A stretch of DNA of 32,980 nucleotides, from assembly GCA_020073015.1 (NCBI GenBank), contig JAIQFZ010000036.1, positions 1-32,980 on the forward strand, in the 5' to 3' direction. A program made the position numbers and the translations under genes. This DNA is from Terriglobia bacterium. GTDB lineage: Bacteria; Acidobacteriota; Terriglobia; Terriglobales; Acidobacteriaceae. Below, one piece after another: positions 22,780 to 31,769 of this stretch; positions within the stretch are counted from its first letter, which is position 1; the number at the start of each line of letters is the position of its first letter. The notes below the pieces were generated by a model that had not been told where the DNA came from, made no database searches, and saw only the letters and a list, made by a program, of their open reading frames with translations.

Positions 22780-25176
22780 TCAGTGCATCGCGCTAAGATT
22801 TTCCGGAACATAGACGTAAGCTCCCATCTCCCATCCCGTCCCAAACGAATTTTGATTGGTCCCCATCAGGTCGTACTGATACTCCGCTCCCAGATTCGCT
22901 CCCGCATCCCGCACCGGCGAATTCACTGTCGGCCGGAAATCCGCCTCCACGCCGCTCGCCGCGCAGACGTAGTAACTCCCCGCCACATACCCGCTTGGCA
23001 CCGCATCATTCGCCTGGCATGCCAGCAGGACATTCACCATCTGCGTATTCGACTTCAACGTCGCTCCCGCCTGCACCAGCGCGTCCATGAAATTCGTCAC
23101 TTCATCCGGCCGCAGTTCGTTCACATGCCAGAAGTACCCGATCGGCCGTCCCCACAGCGCATTCTTGAACACATCCTGCGCCACCCGATTCCGCAGTTGC
23201 TGATAACTAAGCCCTTGATAGTTCGGCACCATCCCCTGGCTCAAAATGTTGAGCACGTCATATCCACTGGCCAGCGTAGTGTTCGCCCCACAACAGGGTT
23301 TCAGACTGCCCGTTCCGCGCACCCCCGCGTATCCCAAGCCCGCCGCGATGTTCTCCGTCACCGGATCGCCATACGTCCCCGGCATCACATAAACGCGGTT
23401 CGCCGGCAGCCCAGTAAAGTTCAGATTCATCCACCCCAGCGACCAGCTCATCTCCTCAGTCTCCATCTGTGTCTCGTCAAGATCGAGATTCTGCGCCGCA
23501 GTCGCGATATCCAAATTCGTAACGTCCGCCAGCGAGATGCTGCGCGCCGTGCTTTTTGCGTTCGAGTCCAGCGTGATCGAAAACACCCCGCGTTGCTGCA
23601 GCGTGTACAAGACTCCGCCCAATGTGTCGAGCCCGGTTGCGGCTTGCCCCGGCGCCGCCGGTGTCAGATTCCAACTAATGTCTGCCGCCGGATCATCCGG
23701 ACTCGTCGTTACCGTCAACGTCGCATGCCCTGGCGAAGGATGAGTGACGCTCAACGTCGCCGTAGTCGCCTTCGTGCCGACATACTGAAAACTCTCAAAC
23801 GCGTGACAAGGAACCGGGAACGATCCATTCGCCCCGCAACTGGCCGCTGGCGGATCCCAATACTCATGCGAGATCGAATGCGCATTAATGTCCCACCCCG
23901 CATTAATCCACCCCTGCACTTCACCAATGATCGACTGCGAATAACTTCCTCCCGTAACTACCGCAATCGACAGCGGAATCTCTTTCGCCGCCATCATCGG
24001 CAGCAGCGAATTCACGTAAGTGTCACTGTCCTCGACCAGCCCCGGATCGTCATAAGTCACCGTGGTATACGCCGGCCACCGCCGCCACTCCCGCATCCAG
24101 GGCGGCGTTTCCGCGACGATATTGTGCCCGCCCGCCGTCGGTCCCGGCGTCCCCGAAACATCTACCGTAACCGCCGTCGCCAGGTTGTTCGCATACAGAT
24201 GGCAGTAGTCATAACTCACCGCCCCCTGCACGTTGTCCATGATCCCGTATGCGCGATTCCCGTACGCCCGGCAATTCACAATCTCGAATGCGCAGCCTCC
24301 ACCGGTGCATCCATCAAACCGGTAGCCGGCGTAGTTCATGTGCGCGTCCGTGTTATAGAGGTGAATGTCCACCGGCGTCGCGCCCGGATGCACATAGAAC
24401 CCCAAGGGCGCCGCCCCGTTCTCCACCTCGCTGTCCGCCACCATGTTCGCCAGCCACAAATGATCGCTCGCTCCCTGCACCTGCACGCCATACGCATCGA
24501 ACCAGTCAATCTGCAGGTGTTGGATCTCCAGCCAGGAAACATTGTTCAGGTTCAGCACGGTCCCGCCACTCAAAACGATCGGCGCGATGTTCCCGTAATG
24601 CGCCGCCGGATTCCCGCTCGCGCTGTACACATACAAAATGTAGTTCGTCGCGTCGTACCACCAGTCCCGATCCTGCCCCAGTGCCACCTGGCTCGCCTGA
24701 CCAACACCCCACACCGTGCCGAACCGCACATACTTCAGTTGCGACGGCGCCTGCGTCAGACAATAAAATCCCCGAATCCCGCACTGCACGACGTTCGACA
24801 ACCCGCTCGTCCCCGAATAAAGTGTGGCGTACCACACGTTCGTGCTTCCCACCTGCCTCCACCACTGCGAGTCAATCGCCAGGTAACCCGTCAAATGCGG
24901 TGGCCGCCCATTCCCGTAGCTGTCGATCTTGATCTTCGCCGTCGACGATCCGCTCGAAGGCGGCGTCAGCGTCTCATTCCACATGCAGTCTCGCAGCAGA
25001 TTGATCGTGTCGCCCGGCTCGAAGCTCGAAATCCCAACCTTCAGCAACGTCCGCCACGCCATCTGCGGACTCGTCCCCGAATTCCCATTCGATCCGTAGT
25101 TGCAGTCGACGTAGTAATCCGAGGCACACGCCAGCGGCCCTCCCACCAAGAGGAGCAACAACACTTTTCTGATCAT
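22780..25176 (-). CDS. Secreted beta-helix plus NodB-type polysaccharide deacetylase-like protein
   Basis: A 798-aa protein with an N-terminal signal peptide (MIRKVLLLLLVGGPLACA). Residues about 20-350 read as a right-handed beta-helix of the pectate-lyase-like kind (YYVDCNYGSNGNSGTSPQMA at the N-cap; repeated short strands later). Residues about 370-660 look like a NodB-fold carbohydrate deacetylase: TVTYDDPGL (Asp376/377, counterpart of TFDDG), INAHSISHEYW (His433 and His437, the H-x3-H metal site), and the later GLGYAGVRGTG segment. It would modify polysaccharide outside the cytoplasm. It lies upstream of the terminase in the phage run. The signal peptide conflicts with direct incorporation into virions. 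The deacetylase motif is degenerate at the first site. Confidence 0.7.
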   Translation of the reverse strand: MIRKVLLLLLVGGPLACASDYYVDCNYGSNGNSGTSPQMAWRTLLKVGISSFEPGDTINLLRDCMWNETLTPPSSGSSTAKIKIDSYGNGRPPHLTGYLAIDSQWWRQVGSTNVWYATLYSGTSGLSNVVQCGIRGFYCLTQAPSQLKYVRFGTVWGVGQASQVALGQDRDWWYDATNYILYVYSASGNPAAHYGNIAPIVLSGGTVLNLNNVSWLEIQHLQIDWFDAYGVQVQGASDHLWLANMVADSEVENGAAPLGFYVHPGATPVDIHLYNTDAHMNYAGYRFDGCTGGGCAFEIVNCRAYGNRAYGIMDNVQGAVSYDYCHLYANNLATAVTVDVSGTPGPTAGGHNIVAETPPWMREWRRWPAYTTVTYDDPGLVEDSDTYVNSLLPMMAAKEIPLSIAVVTGGSYSQSIIGEVQGWINAGWDINAHSISHEYWDPPAASCGANGSFPVPCHAFESFQYVGTKATTATLSVTHPSPGHATLTVTTSPDDPAADISWNLTPAAPGQAATGLDTLGGVLYTLQQRGVFSITLDSNAKSTARSISLADVTNLDIATAAQNLDLDETQMETEEMSWSLGWMNLNFTGLPANRVYVMPGTYGDPVTENIAAGLGYAGVRGTGSLKPCCGANTTLASGYDVLNILSQGMVPNYQGLSYQQLRNRVAQDVFKNALWGRPIGYFWHVNELRPDEVTNFMDALVQAGATLKSNTQMVNVLLACQANDAVPSGYVAGSYYVCAASGVEADFRPTVNSPVRDAGANLGAEYQYDLMGTNQNSFGTGWEMGAYVYVPENLSAMH

Positions 25177-25213
25177 TTGTGTTTAGACCCGCCTACAACA
25201 TGGTCGATGGAGA

Positions 25214-25232
25214 GACGGGCGCCCTCGCCCGT
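25214..25232 (+). repeat. REP-like hairpin
   Basis: GACGGGCGCCCTCGCCCGTT, with the inner stem of the 516-540 family but without its GTGTGGAG head. Confidence 0.55.
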
Positions 25233-25370
25233 TCCCTCCCGACTTTGGAAAGGGCACGGCTTCCCCCGCGCCACAACCGTTCACAACAATGCGCGCCTTA
25301 GTGTGTGCGTCAAAAGTGTGTGCGTCAAACTTGTTTTCGGGCCATCCAGTGGAACGACACAACGTAGAAT

Positions 25371-25460
25371 CCAGCCCCGGAGGGGCGAGCCAGTTTAGCC
25401 CCGCGCTTCAGCGCGGGGTACGGTAAGAAGGTTGAGTAGAGTCCCGGAGGGACGACCCAT
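25371..25460. repeat. Hairpin cluster of the AGCCCCGGAGGGGCG type
   Basis: Three consecutive perfect GC hairpins with short loops. I recall this arrangement as a dispersed intergenic repeat in Acidobacteriota genomes. Confidence 0.65.
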
Positions 25461-25527
25461 TCCCCACGCCCGCTCCTTGGCCCCTGAGGGCGTTCCCCAC
25501 ATCCGCTTCGTGCATCGCCAGATCGTT

Positions 25528-28500
25528 CTAGTTAATCGCCCAGGTCGGCGCGCTCGTCGTCGCATACACATCCGAAGGACAACTCGCCGTCGCTGGCAAC
25601 GTCCCGCCCGCCGTCACGCTCGCGTTCGAATTCGCGCCCCCCGAACTGCCCGCGAATGTAAATCCGCCCGTATCTCCAATCAGCGTCGCGCAACTCGAAG
25701 TGCAATTCGTCGTATACGCCAGATAGTAGCGTCCGGGCTGCAGCGTAACTGCCCCGCCCGTCCAGTTCGTCGTCTTCCATCCTGTCGACGAAGCAAACGT
25801 CGTCCCCGCCGTCGAACCTATATGCGCCTGCAACGTGCAAGTCCCACCCGACGTCCCCGCGTACACGCCCAGGTCATAGGTATTCGCCGTGTTGTCCACA
25901 GTCGAGACGTTGTAGCTCACCTGCGTCGTAGTCTTCGCGAAATTCAGAATCACGCCTGTAAAGATCGCCTTGTTCGCTGCGGTCGAAAAATTAATGTTGC
26001 TGCCCCCATGCGAGAACGTCAGCCACGGGATCGCCGTAGAATTCGGCGGAACCGCGCCACTCGCTGGCATGCACGACGCCCCGCTCGCAAGCTGGCACTT
26101 CAACGTATTGTCCGAGCCAATCCCCAGCGAATAGTCCATCCCACTCGGAACCGTCGCCGTCGTCCCCGTCCACTTTTTCCCCGACCACTGCGTTGGACCC
26201 GAGCTCGTCTGATTGATCGTCCCCGCCACATTCAGATTCCCATTCAGCGTCACATCGCTCGCGAACGTCTTCGCCCCCGTGATCGTCTCCCCACCCGCCA
26301 CATGCACAACCGCAGAGTCCGCCGCCGCCCCCGTGACCTGCGACACGGAATAGTCCCCCGTCGCCGCCACAATCGCCCCCGTTCGCCCAAACACGGAACT
26401 GATATTCCCTTCGTCGCTGCCCGCCGGCGGCTGCAGGTTGACGCGCATGCCGTTCGTCTGGCCGCTCAAAGGGTTAGTCACATCCACATACCCAATCAAC
26501 CGCGCACTCGGCTGTGCCGCCGAACCTGAATCATGACAGTCACCGGCAGTCGTCGTGCTCGCCACCACCGCATGTCCCGCCACCGTGGCATTATCAAAGA
26601 TGCAATAGCCGTAACCGGCCCACGCGATCACCGCATTGCCGCTCGTCCCCGCTCCCCCCTGCACCAGTCCAATCACATTCGGGGACGAAGGTCCTGCCAC
26701 CACCGCCTGCGAAGGATTGTTGGCGTTGTACACCGCCAACTTATTCAGCACCGTTCCACTCGTTGTATCGTTCGGAATCTCGAAGTCGTGCCGCCCGTAC
26801 ACCACCGAATTAAATGACGTCTTCGCAAACACGCTCTTCGGAGCATTCCCGCTGTCACTTCCCAAGCTGTAAGTGTTGTCCGTCCATGGTTTAAAGTTGT
26901 AAGCCCCATCGACAACCCACCGTTTCGCGTTCCCTACCCACAACCCCAGTCCCGGCGCTGAAGCGGAGTTCGCGTTTTCACTCCGTACGACCGCGTAGTT
27001 ATCCGCCGAGTCAAACCCCAGCGAAGTCCGCTGCCAGGTCGTATTGTTCGTATAACTCGAATACACCCGCAGATTCTGTGCCGTCGCTCCGTTGCGTTGC
27101 TCCAGATTGTTGGCCGCATCGCCTCCAGGATCCGAATTGAAGAAGTTGGTCAGCCCCAACTGCATGATCTGGCCGTTGTTCTCCAGCACCCGCGGCGTGT
27201 GTGTAGCCGAGTCGAACCAGAACACGCCCCAGTTCGGAACGCCCGCCGGCTGCGTAGACTCCGCCAGTTGGATCACATTCGGCGTCGTGCAGTTCGCATT
27301 ACCATTCGCCGCAATGCCCGTGGCAAACGACCCGCTGCACTGCGTCGGCGTCGCCGCCAGCGCCAGCGCCGTGCCCGCCTGCCCGCTGATATTCGAACTC
27401 GTGTAGGCCACCTGGTGCGTCGCGCCGCCGATGTTCACCACTGGCAGCCCCGCTGCAGTGTCCAGCCCAATCCCGCCGTTCGCGGGAGCGTACCCGCTTC
27501 CCTGCGGCAGGATCAGACCCTCGCTCATCGTCACACTCTGGTCAAACTTCACCCCGACATTGAATTCCTTCAAGCTGGCGCTCAACCGCTCCAGCCAATT
27601 CGTATGCGTACCGTCCCCGGTCGCGCCGATGTAGTTCGTGATCGACACCGGAGCCCCAAACGCCAGTTGCCCCGCATTCAGGCCAACTCCGACAGCCGGC
27701 ACATCCGTGCCGATCCACACATCATTCGCGCTCGCCGGCGGCCGGTATCCGGTGGTCGCCTGCGTCAGGCCGGGCTGCGAGTCAACCAGCGTGATGATAT
27801 GGTGCGGTTGCAGAGAGGCCCACGGAGAAGTCGCAAAGTTCAATCTGCCTTTCGAAATCGTCTGGCCGCCGCCCGCCGCAGATCCGTCCGTCATCAGCGT
27901 TGCCGTCTGATTTGGAACACCGTTGTTGGACGAGGTCACGCTCGCAGCGCACGCCGTATACCCTCCCGGCGACGTTTGGCCATAGTTCGCGCATCGGCTG
28001 GCAACTTGCAATGGACTGTTAGTAAGCCCCACGCCCACCACATTTCCATGTTCGATATCCACCGCCACACTCTTGTTAACCGAAACAATCGATCCCGGCC
28101 AGAAGATCAGGTTCCCCCCATACGTCCCCTGACGAACCGTGTATGACGCCGGCACTGCGCTCCCGCTGTCGGTGTATGTACAAACCAGTCCCGCGCATTG
28201 CGTGAGATTCTGTGCCACATACCCGCACGACGCCGTCGTTCCACCGTTGCAGTTCCCATAGGATGGATACACCGCCCCCACTCCCACCGGGGTTGTGGTG
28301 CGGATCACGTCATACGTGATGGTGTCCGTCCCGTTCGCAACTCGCGGCCAACGCACCGGGATGGAGTCACTGCCCGTCGAGTTGTAGTTCATCACCTGCA
28401 TCGGCGAAGTGTGACTGCCGGCGGTTGTATCGTTCGCGACGATAAAGTACGAATACTGCGCGCTCCCACTTCCGCCCGAGGGAAACGCCCCTCCGACACC

Positions 28501-30591
28501 GCCTACCCCAACGATCGCGAAGTTTCCCACCCCGCTGGTCGCCCCGGCGATCAGCCCCGCGACTCCCGTCCCGGCGAACGGAGAACGCGCCGGCGAAACC
28601 GGGTTCGCATTCGTCGAACTCTCCGAGTAGATGTTCTTCAGGTACGCTCCTTGATAGTTCCCGGTCGAGTTCGCCGCGTACACTTGCCACGGCCCCGTTG
28701 CCTGCAGCACTGTGTTCTCGACATAAACGCCATTGGAGTTGTAAACCGTCACGCCATTGGAGTAGTTGGCCGTGATCGTCGAGTCCCGCAGCGTGATGAC
28801 CGGAGCAATCTGGTTCAACGATCCCTGATTCCCTGCAGAAAAAACGAACGATCCCGTCCAGTTCGCCCCGTAGTTCAGCGACGATGCATTGTTGTTAAAG
28901 TGATCGATGGTGGCGTTCTCGTCGTCCCAGAGATCGAAAAAATTGTTGAAATGCCCATTCTCCCCAACCCGGTCATAGAAAATGTCGGTGAAGTGCGTGT
29001 TCATGCCGTTGTCCAACACGGCCACGTACGCCAGAGCCACCACTCCGGGCGTGGTCTGCGGAGCAATGTCATTCCCGGAATGCGCATACTGGAACGTTGT
29101 GCTCGACGGTACGCCTGTCACGGTCGCATCCCCCCAGTACGCGTTGTTGTCCGTGAACAGGATCGTCACCATGTCGCCCGGCCGAAAGCCGTGCGCACTC
29201 GCCGTCGTGATCGTCACGATCTGCGACGCCTTCTGCGTGTTCGTGATCGCCACTCCCGCATACGCCGGGTTACTCGAGTAATTCGTCGGCGTCCGGAAAC
29301 TGAAACCCTGTACCGTATTGTTCCCGAACGAATTGGAGTCCGTCAGGTTGCCGACTTGCAGGCAGGCGCCACGTCCGGTGCAATCCAGGGAAACTCCGTA
29401 GCCGCTGAACACCGATTGGTTCGAGTGCAGATAAATCGTTCCGGGAACGCTGTAGGTGTTGATGGAATGCGGCGACCCCGGACCGTTCGCCGGCACCGTC
29501 ACATTGCACTGGCTGTTCTTCCACGAGGTCGGATCGACTCCGCAGGCCGCATTCAGCGTCTCCTGAATGCCAGACGAAGCCGAACCGATGCTGGATCCAG
29601 CTGGATACGAGGAGTAGAGAGTGAACGTGATCGTGCCCGAAGGCGCTCCCGACACGCAACTTCCAGAAACCACGTTGGCTGCTTCGCTGTTTCCGCCGCC
29701 CGAAACAAACACCTCGTAGCCCGCACCGCTGGTCGTGTCGATCCCGGTCGGACAAGGAGTCAGCGTGATCGTCGCTTGCGTTCCGCCCGTCAACGTTTCC
29801 GAAATCGCCTGCTTCCAGTTCTGCGCCGTCGTCGCGAATGTGATTCCTGCTGGACTGCCACCGCCACACGAGCCCCAGGTTGAGTTCCCGTTCAGACAGT
29901 TGGACGCGCTCGCCATTCCCGAACCCAACTGCCCGGGTGGCACCACCCCGCTCACCAGGCTGGCCTTCGCCGCCAGCCCGCTGTCTACATACTGCCGGGT
30001 CGAAGCCTGGTTTGGTGCCGTCGGAGGGCCCGCCAGCGTCAGCGGCCCTTCCATCGTGTCGCCCGCTTTCGAAACGAACGATCCCGCTCCCACGTTTGCG
30101 ACCGCACCATCCACGTAGGCTTTCGTAGCCGCTACCGCCGCATCTACGTATTGCTGCGTCGCGGCCGGATTCGCCAGACCTACACCCGGCGTCGTTCGCA
30201 CCGCTGTGATCGTGGTGGGCGAAGTCGCCGGCACGGACCAGTACTCGGTTCTCACCGTGTAGTCGTCAAGTTGAAACACGACCGTGTAGTAAGTCCCAGC
30301 CGGACTTGCTCCGACGTTAGGAACCAACTGCGTCGTGAAAGATCCTCCCGTTCCGATCGCCACGCTCTGGTTGCCGGCCGCCACGACATCACCCTCCGTG
30401 GTCTGAAACGCCGGCCAGGAAATCAGCACCGTGCCCGATGCTGGGCTCCCGTCGGCGCGATAGACCGTGTCGCTGATGGTCGTCAAAGCCGGTCCCGCCG
30501 CCCATAACGTCGGCGTCAATACAACCGCGGCCACTAACGCCCAGAGCGGCCAACAAAAATGCCGCTCCCCGGAGCGGCGTCCCGTTCGCAT
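25528..30591 (-). CDS. Giant secreted phage-fibre-like protein
   Basis: A 1687-aa protein. The ATG at 30591 follows GGGGAGGATCT; 19 upstream codons run through a REP element and are rejected. Residues 1-32 form a Sec signal peptide (CWPLWALVAAVVLTPTLWAA). Residues about 35-130 are a beta domain. Residues 140-210 carry the fibre-type pattern TQQYVDAAVAATKAYVDGAV and SKAGDTMEGPLTLAGPP, then ASTRQYVDSG, as in phage tail-fibre collars. The middle is beta-helix-like (VTLRDS/TVQGF type short strands). Near the end FGRTGAIVAATGDYSVSQVT is a motif I associate with phage fibres. It lies upstream of the terminase. A signal peptide on a fibre is unexpected and points to surface display rather than virion assembly. 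A terminator-like hairpin lies inside codons 4-14. Confidence 0.75.
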   Translation of the reverse strand: MRTGRRSGERHFCWPLWALVAAVVLTPTLWAAGPALTTISDTVYRADGSPASGTVLISWPAFQTTEGDVVAAGNQSVAIGTGGSFTTQLVPNVGASPAGTYYTVVFQLDDYTVRTEYWSVPATSPTTITAVRTTPGVGLANPAATQQYVDAAVAATKAYVDGAVANVGAGSFVSKAGDTMEGPLTLAGPPTAPNQASTRQYVDSGLAAKASLVSGVVPPGQLGSGMASASNCLNGNSTWGSCGGGSPAGITFATTAQNWKQAISETLTGGTQATITLTPCPTGIDTTSGAGYEVFVSGGGNSEAANVVSGSCVSGAPSGTITFTLYSSYPAGSSIGSASSGIQETLNAACGVDPTSWKNSQCNVTVPANGPGSPHSINTYSVPGTIYLHSNQSVFSGYGVSLDCTGRGACLQVGNLTDSNSFGNNTVQGFSFRTPTNYSSNPAYAGVAITNTQKASQIVTITTASAHGFRPGDMVTILFTDNNAYWGDATVTGVPSSTTFQYAHSGNDIAPQTTPGVVALAYVAVLDNGMNTHFTDIFYDRVGENGHFNNFFDLWDDENATIDHFNNNASSLNYGANWTGSFVFSAGNQGSLNQIAPVITLRDSTITANYSNGVTVYNSNGVYVENTVLQATGPWQVYAANSTGNYQGAYLKNIYSESSTNANPVSPARSPFAGTGVAGLIAGATSGVGNFAIVGVGGVGGAFPSGGSGSAQYSYFIVANDTTAGSHTSPMQVMNYNSTGSDSIPVRWPRVANGTDTITYDVIRTTTPVGVGAVYPSYGNCNGGTTASCGYVAQNLTQCAGLVCTYTDSGSAVPASYTVRQGTYGGNLIFWPGSIVSVNKSVAVDIEHGNVVGVGLTNSPLQVASRCANYGQTSPGGYTACAASVTSSNNGVPNQTATLMTDGSAAGGGQTISKGRLNFATSPWASLQPHHIITLVDSQPGLTQATTGYRPPASANDVWIGTDVPAVGVGLNAGQLAFGAPVSITNYIGATGDGTHTNWLERLSASLKEFNVGVKFDQSVTMSEGLILPQGSGYAPANGGIGLDTAAGLPVVNIGGATHQVAYTSSNISGQAGTALALAATPTQCSGSFATGIAANGNANCTTPNVIQLAESTQPAGVPNWGVFWFDSATHTPRVLENNGQIMQLGLTNFFNSDPGGDAANNLEQRNGATAQNLRVYSSYTNNTTWQRTSLGFDSADNYAVVRSENANSASAPGLGLWVGNAKRWVVDGAYNFKPWTDNTYSLGSDSGNAPKSVFAKTSFNSVVYGRHDFEIPNDTTSGTVLNKLAVYNANNPSQAVVAGPSSPNVIGLVQGGAGTSGNAVIAWAGYGYCIFDNATVAGHAVVASTTTAGDCHDSGSAAQPSARLIGYVDVTNPLSGQTNGMRVNLQPPAGSDEGNISSVFGRTGAIVAATGDYSVSQVTGAAADSAVVHVAGGETITGAKTFASDVTLNGNLNVAGTINQTSSGPTQWSGKKWTGTTATVPSGMDYSLGIGSDNTLKCQLASGASCMPASGAVPPNSTAIPWLTFSHGGSNINFSTAANKAIFTGVILNFAKTTTQVSYNVSTVDNTANTYDLGVYAGTSGGTCTLQAHIGSTAGTTFASSTGWKTTNWTGGAVTLQPGRYYLAYTTNCTSSCATLIGDTGGFTFAGSSGGANSNASVTAGGTLPATASCPSDVYATTSAPTWAIN
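30554..30578 (-). terminator. Terminator-like hairpin inside the 5' end of the giant gene
   Basis: On the minus strand GCCGCTCCGGGGAGCGGC is followed by ATTTTTG, all within codons 4-14 of the 1687-aa gene. It could attenuate transcription when translation stalls, or may simply be a chance or inserted hairpin. Confidence 0.4.
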
Positions 30592-30612
30592 AGATCCTCC
30601 CCACTCAATACC

Positions 30613-30640
30613 GTGTAGCGGACACTCCTGTCCGCCCAAA
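30613..30640 (+). repeat. REP-like palindrome
   Basis: GTGTAGCGGACACTCCTGTC plus the closing CGCCC, directly upstream of the giant gene's ribosome site and close to the copy inside the portal gene in sequence. Confidence 0.75.
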
Positions 30641-30736
30641 GCCGACACTACCTGTATCAGTGCATCGCGTGAGCAATGCCGAAGTCCTGCTTCTCAGCGG
30701 CCCCTTGAGGGACTGCAGTCGCACTTGCGGCAACCC

Positions 30737-31282
30737 CTACGATTCGCTCTCCACCCGCGACTCCAGAAACCGCCGCACGCTTTCGACATACACGTCTGCA
30801 AAATCCGCCATCGGCCGCCGCGTTTCGATCAGCGCCATCGCCGGTTCCAATTCCCATCCCATTGCGCCCAGCACCGCCAGCGTCATCATCGGCGCGCGGT
30901 GCACTCCGGCGGCGCAATGAATGTACACCTTTGCGTCCGCCTCGCTCAGCGCTCCGAGTGCAAACTCGACTCCCCGCTCCAGCAGACCGGGCGGCTTCGG
31001 CAGGAAATCGTCGTCCGTCGGGTTCCACAGCACCCGGACTCCATGCGCCTCCCCGAGCGGTGTGTCATCAAACTCGATTTGCATGTCCAGCACATGCGTT
31101 ACGCCAGAGCGCGCGAGTTCTTCCATGTTGTGCGCATTCCAGATCCCGCCTCCCAGCGCGATCCGCTCGGTCACCCAGGTTACGTCCATGCCTTGTGCCG
31201 TTCGCCTTCCTGCTCTTGCAATGTTTTTCGGGACCCGGCGCGCCCGTTGGCGCCTCAGAATCCTCACCGGCCGGCTCTTCAC
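30737..31282 (-). CDS. Dual-specificity-type protein phosphatase
   Basis: A cysteine-based phosphatase of the DSP/PTP fold. The active-site loop VYIHCAAGVHRAP supplies the C-x5-R motif, and Asp residues in NPTDDDFLPK can act as the general acid. The fold begins at MDVTWVTERIALGGG. The GTG at 31282 overlaps the stop of the preceding gene (GTGA) and gives a 181-aa product with a 31-residue Arg-rich leader. The ATG at 31189 gives 150 aa without it. The overlap favours the former, family length the latter. It would remove phosphate from Ser/Thr/Tyr or other groups in the cytoplasm. A HipA-like kinase is encoded further along in the same element. Confidence 0.8.
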   Translation of the reverse strand: MKSRPVRILRRQRARRVPKNIARAGRRTAQGMDVTWVTERIALGGGIWNAHNMEELARSGVTHVLDMQIEFDDTPLGEAHGVRVLWNPTDDDFLPKPPGLLERGVEFALGALSEADAKVYIHCAAGVHRAPMMTLAVLGAMGWELEPAMALIETRRPMADFADVYVESVRRFLESRVESES

Positions 31283-31653
31283 TCTTCCGGCGGCGATTCT
31301 TCTGATTCTACGTCACCGTCCGGGTCTGTCTCGTTGCCCGGAAGTTCCTCATACAACCCCAACTTCTCCAGCAGTGCCTTCGTCGACGTTGCCTGTTCAT
31401 TCTCGTCCGAGCCGGGAGCGGTCGGGAACATACCCGCCACTTCCCACAGAAAACGCAAGGCCGGAACGCTTCCTTGTTCGCTCACCGACCGCACCAGCCG
31501 CTGGGTCATTTCGACCGAACTGTCCACGATCAGGTTCGCGACCTGGTTGCGCGCGCTTTGCATTTCTTCCGGCTTCTTGGCGACACCCGTGATCTTGAGC
31601 CGTGGTTTCGTTGCCGCTGGCTTCGTTCCCGCCCGTTTCTTTGCCTTCGCCAT
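31279..31653 (-). CDS. Basic-acidic small protein of the phage module, unknown
   Basis: A 124-aa protein from the ATG at 31653 (a TTG one codon upstream is possible). The N-terminus is very basic (MAKAKKRAGTKPAATKPRLK), the middle helical (QVANLIVDSSVEMTQRLVRS, VPALRFLWEVAGMF), the C-terminus acidic (DPDGDVESEESPPEE). The basic tail suggests nucleic-acid contact. By position and size it could be a small terminase or a DNA-binding regulator, but I cannot match it to a family. It is coupled to the phosphatase gene by a GTGA overlap and preceded by a terminator. Confidence 0.6.
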   Translation of the reverse strand: MAKAKKRAGTKPAATKPRLKITGVAKKPEEMQSARNQVANLIVDSSVEMTQRLVRSVSEQGSVPALRFLWEVAGMFPTAPGSDENEQATSTKALLEKLGLYEELPGNETDPDGDVESEESPPEE

Positions 31654-31660
31654 CAACCCG

Positions 31661-31700
31661 CCCCAAAAAGAAAAAGGGCGCGATTTGCGTCGCGCCCTTC
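31661..31700 (-). terminator. Intrinsic terminator after the sigma-like gene
   Basis: On the minus strand AAGGGCGCGA...TCGCGCCCTT is followed by TTTCTTTTTGG. It separates the regulatory genes from the rest of the module. It lies only a few nt before the next start, so it could also act as an attenuator. Confidence 0.75.
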
Positions 31701-31769
31701 AGAGTTTTCTATTTTTCTCTACTCTTAAGTTTAGAATATCAAATCGCAGGGGGGTATACCGAAGTGATT

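Larger units (their letters stand above)
25177..25527. other. 351-nt intergenic region packed with repeats
   Basis: No gene is supported. It contains a REP-like hairpin (25214-25232), a perfect 15-nt tandem duplication (AGTGTGTGCGTCAAA at 25300-25314 and 25315-25329), and a cluster of three hairpins: CCCCGGAGGGG (25375-25385), CCCCGCGCTTCAGCGCGGGG (25399-25418) and GTCCCGGAGGGAC (25441-25453). The hairpins could end transcription of the 1687-aa gene, although no T run is visible on the minus strand. Confidence 0.65.

Noticed and set aside
22783-25398. 871-codon open frame on the plus strand
   Set aside because: Arg/His/Pro-rich, low-complexity antisense of the deacetylase-like gene. The minus-strand reading has a signal peptide and recognisable motifs.
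28198-29883. 561-codon plus-strand frame opposite the giant gene
   Set aside because: Arg-rich antisense shadow with no ribosome site or motifs. The minus frame is continuous over 5 kb with fibre motifs.
22780-30591. Diversity-generating retroelement acting on the fibre-like genes
   Set aside because: No reverse transcriptase and no template/variable repeat pair could be seen in the window.
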